From Streptomyces sp. SID11385 (GTDB lineage: Bacteria > Actinomycetota > Actinomycetes > Streptomycetales > Streptomycetaceae): DNA of 64,000 nt. The notes under the pieces are model-generated. The model was not told where the DNA came from. It worked only from the letters and a program-made list of their open reading frames with translations, and searched no databases. A program made the position numbers and the translations under genes. This document shows, piece after piece, positions 60,368 through 64,000 of the stretch. Each line of letters begins with the position of its first letter. Positions within the stretch are counted from its first letter, which is position 1. The stretch lies in NCBI RefSeq assembly GCF_010548245.1, contig NZ_JAAGLR010000910.1:18448-82447 (forward strand), in the 5' to 3' direction.

Positions 60368-61045
60368 ATGAGCATTCCCGCGCACTCGGTATGCACGGCG
60401 ATCAGGGACGATATCGTCTCGGGCGTGTACGAGCGGGGGAGCCGGCTCACGGAGGAATTGCTCGCACGGAGATACGGGGTCTCCCGGGTGCCGGTGCGGG
60501 AGGCGCTGCGCACGCTGGAGGCGGAGGGCTTCGTCGTGACGCGCCGGCACGCGGGGGCGCAGGTCGCCGAACCGGGGGCGCGGGAGGCCGTGGACGTCCT
60601 GGAGACGAGGCTGCTCCTGGAGCCGCTGTGCGCGGCGCGCGCCGCGCAGCGCAGGACCGAGGCGCACCTCAAGGTGCTGCGCGGCCTCGTCAGGCTGGGG
60701 CAGGAGCGGGCGCGCCGGGGGCAGGAGGAGGACCTGCGCTCGCTGGGCGGCTGGTTCCACGAGACGCTGGTCCAGGCCAGCGCGAGCGAGACCCTGACCT
60801 CGCTCCTGACCCTGCTGCGGCAGAAGATCGCGTGGATGTACGTGGTCGAGTCGCCCGTCCGCCCTCAGGAGTCCTGGGCCGAGCACGGCGCGATCGTCGA
60901 CGCCGTGGCGCGTGGCGACGCGGAACGGGCCCGCGCGCTCACCACGCAGCACGCCGACCGCGCGCGCCGCGCCCACCGCCTGCGTGGCCCGCACGTCGTG
61001 AGGACTTCGCAACACCCCGTAAACAATCCGGGCCTCTCGCATTAA
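60368..61045 (+). CDS. GntR-family regulator, FCD (VanR-like) subgroup
   Basis: A 225-residue GntR regulator. The winged helix is AIRDDIVSGVYERGSRLTEE with RYGVSRVPVREALRTLEAEG; the FCD domain follows, with metal-ligand-like His in WFHETLV and HADRARRAH. FCD regulators usually sense organic acids. The ATG at 60368 is preceded by GGAGG. It converges on ptsH. Its target is not evident. Confidence 0.92.
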   Translation: MSIPAHSVCTAIRDDIVSGVYERGSRLTEELLARRYGVSRVPVREALRTLEAEGFVVTRRHAGAQVAEPGAREAVDVLETRLLLEPLCAARAAQRRTEAHLKVLRGLVRLGQERARRGQEEDLRSLGGWFHETLVQASASETLTSLLTLLRQKIAWMYVVESPVRPQESWAEHGAIVDAVARGDAERARALTTQHADRARRAHRLRGPHVVRTSQHPVNNPGLSH

Positions 61046-61199
61046 CACAGGGGCCGTATACAAAGGGGTGCGAAGTCGCGGAAGTCTCGGCCTCGCCGAC
61101 TTCCCCTTTTCACCGGGGCGGATTTCTCGCGCCTGTTTCAGGGGGTTATTCGGCGAGCTTTTTCGGCGTGCCCACCGTGGCGGCCGTGAAAACAAGCGG

Positions 61200-61240
61200 C
61201 GACCCCGGCGGGCGGAGAGAAATTCCGCACGCCGGGGTCG
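61200..61240. terminator. terminator between GntR gene and ptsH
   Basis: An 11-bp stem (CGACCCCGGCG, 61200-61210, with 61230-61240) enclosing GCGGA/TCCGC, in the convergent gap. Confidence 0.7.
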
Positions 61241-61252
61241 GACGCGTATTCC

Positions 61253-61534
61253 CTAAACCGTTTCGGGGAGTTCCTGGAGTCCCTCCGCCACGAGTTTGAC
61301 GAGCCGGTCCAGAGCCTCTTCGGCCCCCTCTCCCTCCGCGCTCAGCGTGATCTCCTCGCCCCCCTGCACGCCGAGGCCGAGCACCGCGAGCATGGAGCGG
61401 GCGTTGACCGCTTCGCCCTCGCCCTTGGCGACGGTGACGGGGAGTCCGGTGGCGGTCGATGCCCGCACGAAGAGGGAGGCGGGACGGGCGTGGAGGCCCT
61501 CCGGCCAGCCGACGGTGACGCGACGCTCAGCCAT
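61253..61534 (-). CDS. ptsH: phosphocarrier protein HPr
   Basis: A 93-residue HPr of the phosphotransferase system. The phosphorylated His15 is in EGLHARPAS; the regulatory-site region reads NARSMLAVLGLG with Ser47. HPr passes phosphate from enzyme I to sugar-specific EIIA proteins, for example those for N-acetylglucosamine in Streptomyces. The ATG at 61534 gives the standard N-terminus. No DasR operator was recognised upstream; the upstream region instead contains short tandem repeats (61633-61699). Confidence 0.95.
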   Translation of the reverse strand: MAERRVTVGWPEGLHARPASLFVRASTATGLPVTVAKGEGEAVNARSMLAVLGLGVQGGEEITLSAEGEGAEEALDRLVKLVAEGLQELPETV

Positions 61535-61632
61535 GGTGCAGCCCTTCGGGTCCGGGGCCCGCGCGCTGGCGGGCCCGGTGCGGATACGCGGTGGTGCGGC
61601 TTCCGGTGGTACGGCAGTGCGGTGTTCGGTGG

Positions 61633-61699
61633 TGCGGTCGATGCGGTCGATGCGGTCGATGCGGTCTTTCGGTCGTGCGGGTCGATGCGGTCTTTCGGT
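61633..61699. repeat. 9-bp tandem repeats upstream of ptsH
   Basis: TGCGGTCGA occurs head-to-tail at 61633, 61642 and 61651, with a partial copy at 61660. A 19-bp direct repeat (GTCGATGCGGTCTTTCGGT) occurs at 61655-61673 and 61681-61699. The whole 460-bp gap 61535-61994 is simple and GGT/GCG-rich and holds no convincing gene. Confidence 0.7.
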
Positions 61700-61994
61700 G
61701 GCGCGGGTCGGTGCGGGTCGGTGTGGTGTCGCGGTACGGGCCTTCCCGTTCCGGGACGCGTTCTCCCCTCGTGGTGGCACGGCGCGCCGCGCGGCGCAAG
61801 GGGGCAGGGGCCGTACGAGGGGTGTCCGCGGGCACCAGGGGGACACCGCCGCCACGCGCCCGGTCCCCGTGGCGGCCCGTACGCCGACCAGCCCTCACCT
61901 GCGAAAGCCCCCTGCCGCCCGTCCCTCCCCATCCCCTCGTCCCGCCCCCGCACGGCACCCCCACGCCTCGTACACACGGTCGTACCCTGACCCC

Positions 61995-64000
61995 ATGGAG
62001 ACCCCGGCCGACCCGCCCCGCCCCGAGGAGCCCAGCTCAGCAGCGTCCGGCCCGGCGGAGCCCGCCGCGGCGCCCCGCCCCGGCGGCCGCCCCCAGGACC
62101 AGCACCCCTCGGCACAGCCCTACGAGGCCGGTTACCCCGCCCACTGGGAGGCCGACGTCGTGCTGCGCGACGGCGGCACCGCGCGGATCAGGCCCATCAC
62201 CGCGGACGACGCCGAACGGCTCGTCAGCTTCTACGAGCAGGTCTCCGACGAGTCGAAGTACTACCGCTTCTTCGCCCCCTACCCGAAGCTCTCGGCGAAG
62301 GACGTGCACCGCTTCACGCACCACGACTTCGTGGACCGCGTCGGGCTCGCCGCGACCATCGGCGGCGAGTTCATCGCGACCGTGCGCTTCGACCGCGTCG
62401 ACGCGACGGGCCGCCCCGCCTCCGCGCCCGCCGATGAGGCCGAGGTCGCCTTCCTCGTCCAGGACGCGTACCAGGGCCGCGGCGTGGCCTCGGCGCTCCT
62501 CGAACACATCGCGGCCGTCGCGCGCGAGCGCGGCATCCGCCGCTTCGGCGCCGAGGTGCTGCCCCACAACACCAAGATGATCAAGGTCTTCACGGACGCG
62601 GGCTACCAGCAGAAGCGCAGCTTCGAGGACGGCGTCGTCCACCTGACCTTCCCACTGGAACCCACCGAGCGCTCGCTCGCGGTGCAGTACGCGCGCGAGC
62701 ACCGCGCCGAGTCCCGCTCCGTGCAGCGTCTCCTCGCCCCGGGTTCGGTCGCGGTCGTCGGTGCGAAGCGCGCGGGCGGCGGCGTGGGCCGCAGCGTCCT
62801 GCGCAACCTCCTCGCCGCCGGGTACACGGGCCGCCTCTACGCCGTCAACAGCAGCTTCCCCGAGGACCAGGGCACGCTGGACGGCGTCCCGGCCTTCCGT
62901 ACCGTCAAGGAGACCGGTGACGACATCGATCTCGCCGTGGTCGTCGTCCCCGCCGAGCGCGTGCCCGAGGCCGTCGCCGAGTGCGGCGAGCACGGGGTGC
63001 GCGGTCTCGTCGTGATCAGCGCCGGGTACGGCGAGAGCGTGACGGCGGGCAGGGCGCGGCAGCGGCGCCTCGTGCGGCAGGCGCGCAGCTACGGGATGCG
63101 GCTCGTCGGCCCCAACGCCTTCGGCCTCGTCAACACCGATCCCGCCGTCCGCCTCAACGCCTCGCTCGCGCCCGAACTCGCCCCGCGCGGCCGGGTCGGG
63201 CTCTTCACGCAATCGGGCGCGATCGGCATCGCGCTCCTCTCGGAACTCCACCAGCGCGGCACCGGCCTCTCGACCTTCGTCTCGGCGGGCAACCGCGCGG
63301 ACGTCTCGGGCAACGACGTCCTCCAGTACTGGTACGACGACCCCGACACCGACGTGGCGCTGATGTACCTGGAGTCGATCGGCAACCCGCGCAAGTTCAC
63401 CCGCCTCGCGCGCCGCGCCGCCGCGACCAAGCCGCTCGTCGTCGTCCAGGGCGCCCGGCACAGCGCCGCGACGCCGCCCTCGCACGCCGTCGCCGAGACC
63501 CGCCTCCCGCACGCGACGGTCTCCGCGCTCCTCGCGCAGGCCGGCGTGATCAGGGTCGAGACCGTCACCGACCTCGTCGACACGGGCGTCCTGCTCGCGG
63601 GCCAGCCGCTCCCCGAGGGCCCGCGCGTCGCGATCCTCGGCAACTCCGAATCGCTCGGCCTGCTCACGTACGACGCCTGCCTGACCGAGGGCCTGCGCCC
63701 GCGCACCCCGCTCGACCTCACGACGTCCGCGGGCCCCGAGGACTTCCGGCGCGCCCTGGAACAGGCGCTCGCCGCCCCGGACAGCGACGCCGTCGTCGTC
63801 ACCGCGATCCCGTGGGTCGGCGAGGGCGCGCTCGACTGGCCCGAGGGCGAGGTGCTCGGCGCGGCGCTGCGCGAGGCGGTCGCCGCCTCGGAGACGCGCA
63901 AGCCCGTCCTCGTCGTCCACGTCGAACTCGGCGGCCTCGCCCACGCCCTCTCCGCGGCGACCGCGACCCTCCCCGCGAGCGCGGGCCCGCACACGCCCGG
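61995..64000 (+). CDS. GNAT-acyl-CoA synthetase (NDP-forming) fusion, 3' end off the window
   Basis: The frame is open from the ATG at 61995 to the right edge (668 codons). After ~45 Pro-rich residues comes a GNAT domain (RIRPITADDAERLVSFYEQV; acetyl-CoA loop QGRGVASALLEHI). A CoA-binding domain follows (LLAPGSVAVVGAKRAGGGVG) and then a succinyl-CoA-synthetase-like part with the catalytic-loop region LFTQSGAIGIALLSEL. This domain order matches bacterial Pat-type protein lysine acetyltransferases that modify acetyl-CoA synthetase. TACCCT (61983-61988) lies 6 bp before the ATG, so it is likely leaderless. The ATP-grasp part must lie beyond the edge. Confidence 0.88.
   Translation, partial: METPADPPRPEEPSSAASGPAEPAAAPRPGGRPQDQHPSAQPYEAGYPAHWEADVVLRDGGTARIRPITADDAERLVSFYEQVSDESKYYRFFAPYPKLSAKDVHRFTHHDFVDRVGLAATIGGEFIATVRFDRVDATGRPASAPADEAEVAFLVQDAYQGRGVASALLEHIAAVARERGIRRFGAEVLPHNTKMIKVFTDAGYQQKRSFEDGVVHLTFPLEPTERSLAVQYAREHRAESRSVQRLLAPGSVAVVGAKRAGGGVGRSVLRNLLAAGYTGRLYAVNSSFPEDQGTLDGVPAFRTVKETGDDIDLAVVVVPAERVPEAVAECGEHGVRGLVVISAGYGESVTAGRARQRRLVRQARSYGMRLVGPNAFGLVNTDPAVRLNASLAPELAPRGRVGLFTQSGAIGIALLSELHQRGTGLSTFVSAGNRADVSGNDVLQYWYDDPDTDVALMYLESIGNPRKFTRLARRAAATKPLVVVQGARHSAATPPSHAVAETRLPHATVSALLAQAGVIRVETVTDLVDTGVLLAGQPLPEGPRVAILGNSESLGLLTYDACLTEGLRPRTPLDLTTSAGPEDFRRALEQALAAPDSDAVVVTAIPWVGEGALDWPEGEVLGAALREAVAASETRKPVLVVHVELGGLAHALSAATATLPASAGPHTP

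Noticed and set aside
61535..61640. DasR operator upstream of ptsH
   Set aside because: No ACTGGTCTAGACCACT-like dyad is present; only GGT/GCG-rich simple repeats.
61591..62580. Plus-strand open frame of 329 codons overlapping the GNAT-synthetase start
   Set aside because: Ser/Pro/Thr/Arg-rich translation out of phase with the GNAT motifs; the true frame starts at 61995 and is open to the window edge.

Overview
The window is high-GC actinobacterial chromosome, almost certainly Streptomyces. Codon third positions are nearly all G/C, GTG and TTG starts are common, and many genes begin directly behind a TANNNT -10 hexamer with no leader. It carries the gene set I associate with the Streptomyces core around the principal sigma factor: hflX, dinG, lexA, nrdRJ, rnhB, whiH, hrdB, parE, parC and ptsH. 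The closest species cannot be named from sequence reading alone.

Layout. 1-4.6 kb: 3' part of an M1 aminopeptidase, the ribosome-associated GTPase HflX, and a secreted S1-type protease lipoprotein. 4.8-11.6 kb: a four-gene NRPS-independent siderophore (NIS) locus: PLP aminotransferase, two IucA/IucC synthetases and an IucB-type acetyltransferase. 11.6-19.4 kb: DNA repair and dNTP supply: DinG helicase, LexA with its own SOS box, NrdR with a pair of NrdR boxes, and the B12-dependent ribonucleotide reductase NrdJ. 19.4-34.9 kb: a mixed block: a solo integrase N-terminal domain, TerD, a YdbC-like protein, a histidine phosphatase, an ADP-ribosylglycohydrolase, RNase HII, two unknown proteins, a RecQ-phosphoribosyltransferase fusion, a DUF4192 protein with DnaA boxes in the shared promoter region, a glycogen-debranching-type enzyme and a Nudix/winged-helix regulator. 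35-42.3 kb: WhiH, HrdB, a secreted trypsin, a small zinc-ribbon protein and ParE. 42.4-48.1 kb: a membrane protein/histidine kinase/response regulator operon, then a DUF485-acetate-type symporter pair. 48.1-54.6 kb: an iron-box-controlled sucrase/ferredoxin-like protein, a LacI regulator, a CobW-type GTPase, a small protein and ParC. 55-64 kb: an M16 peptidase pair (one active, one inactive), a dienelactone hydrolase, an M23 peptidase under a c-di-AMP riboswitch, a GntR regulator, HPr of the PTS, and a GNAT-acyl-CoA synthetase fusion running off the right edge.

What stands out. The histidine kinase at 43063-45105 carries about 290 extra residues, mostly Ala-Glu-Arg/Pro repeats, inside its ATP-binding domain where the ATP lid should be; its partner regulator also has a long low-complexity linker. 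The same operon is preceded by a dyad element and by a hairpin that would bury the first ribosome binding site. Other regulatory signals readable by eye are the iron box abutting a leaderless start (49081-49099), the ydaO-type riboswitch (59088-59240), the NrdR box pair spaced exactly 31 bp, the SOS box of lexA, two consensus DnaA boxes between recQ and the DUF4192 gene, and four phased ACGTACCCGA repeats between parC and the M16 genes.

No tRNA, rRNA, insertion sequence, CRISPR array or complete prophage was seen.
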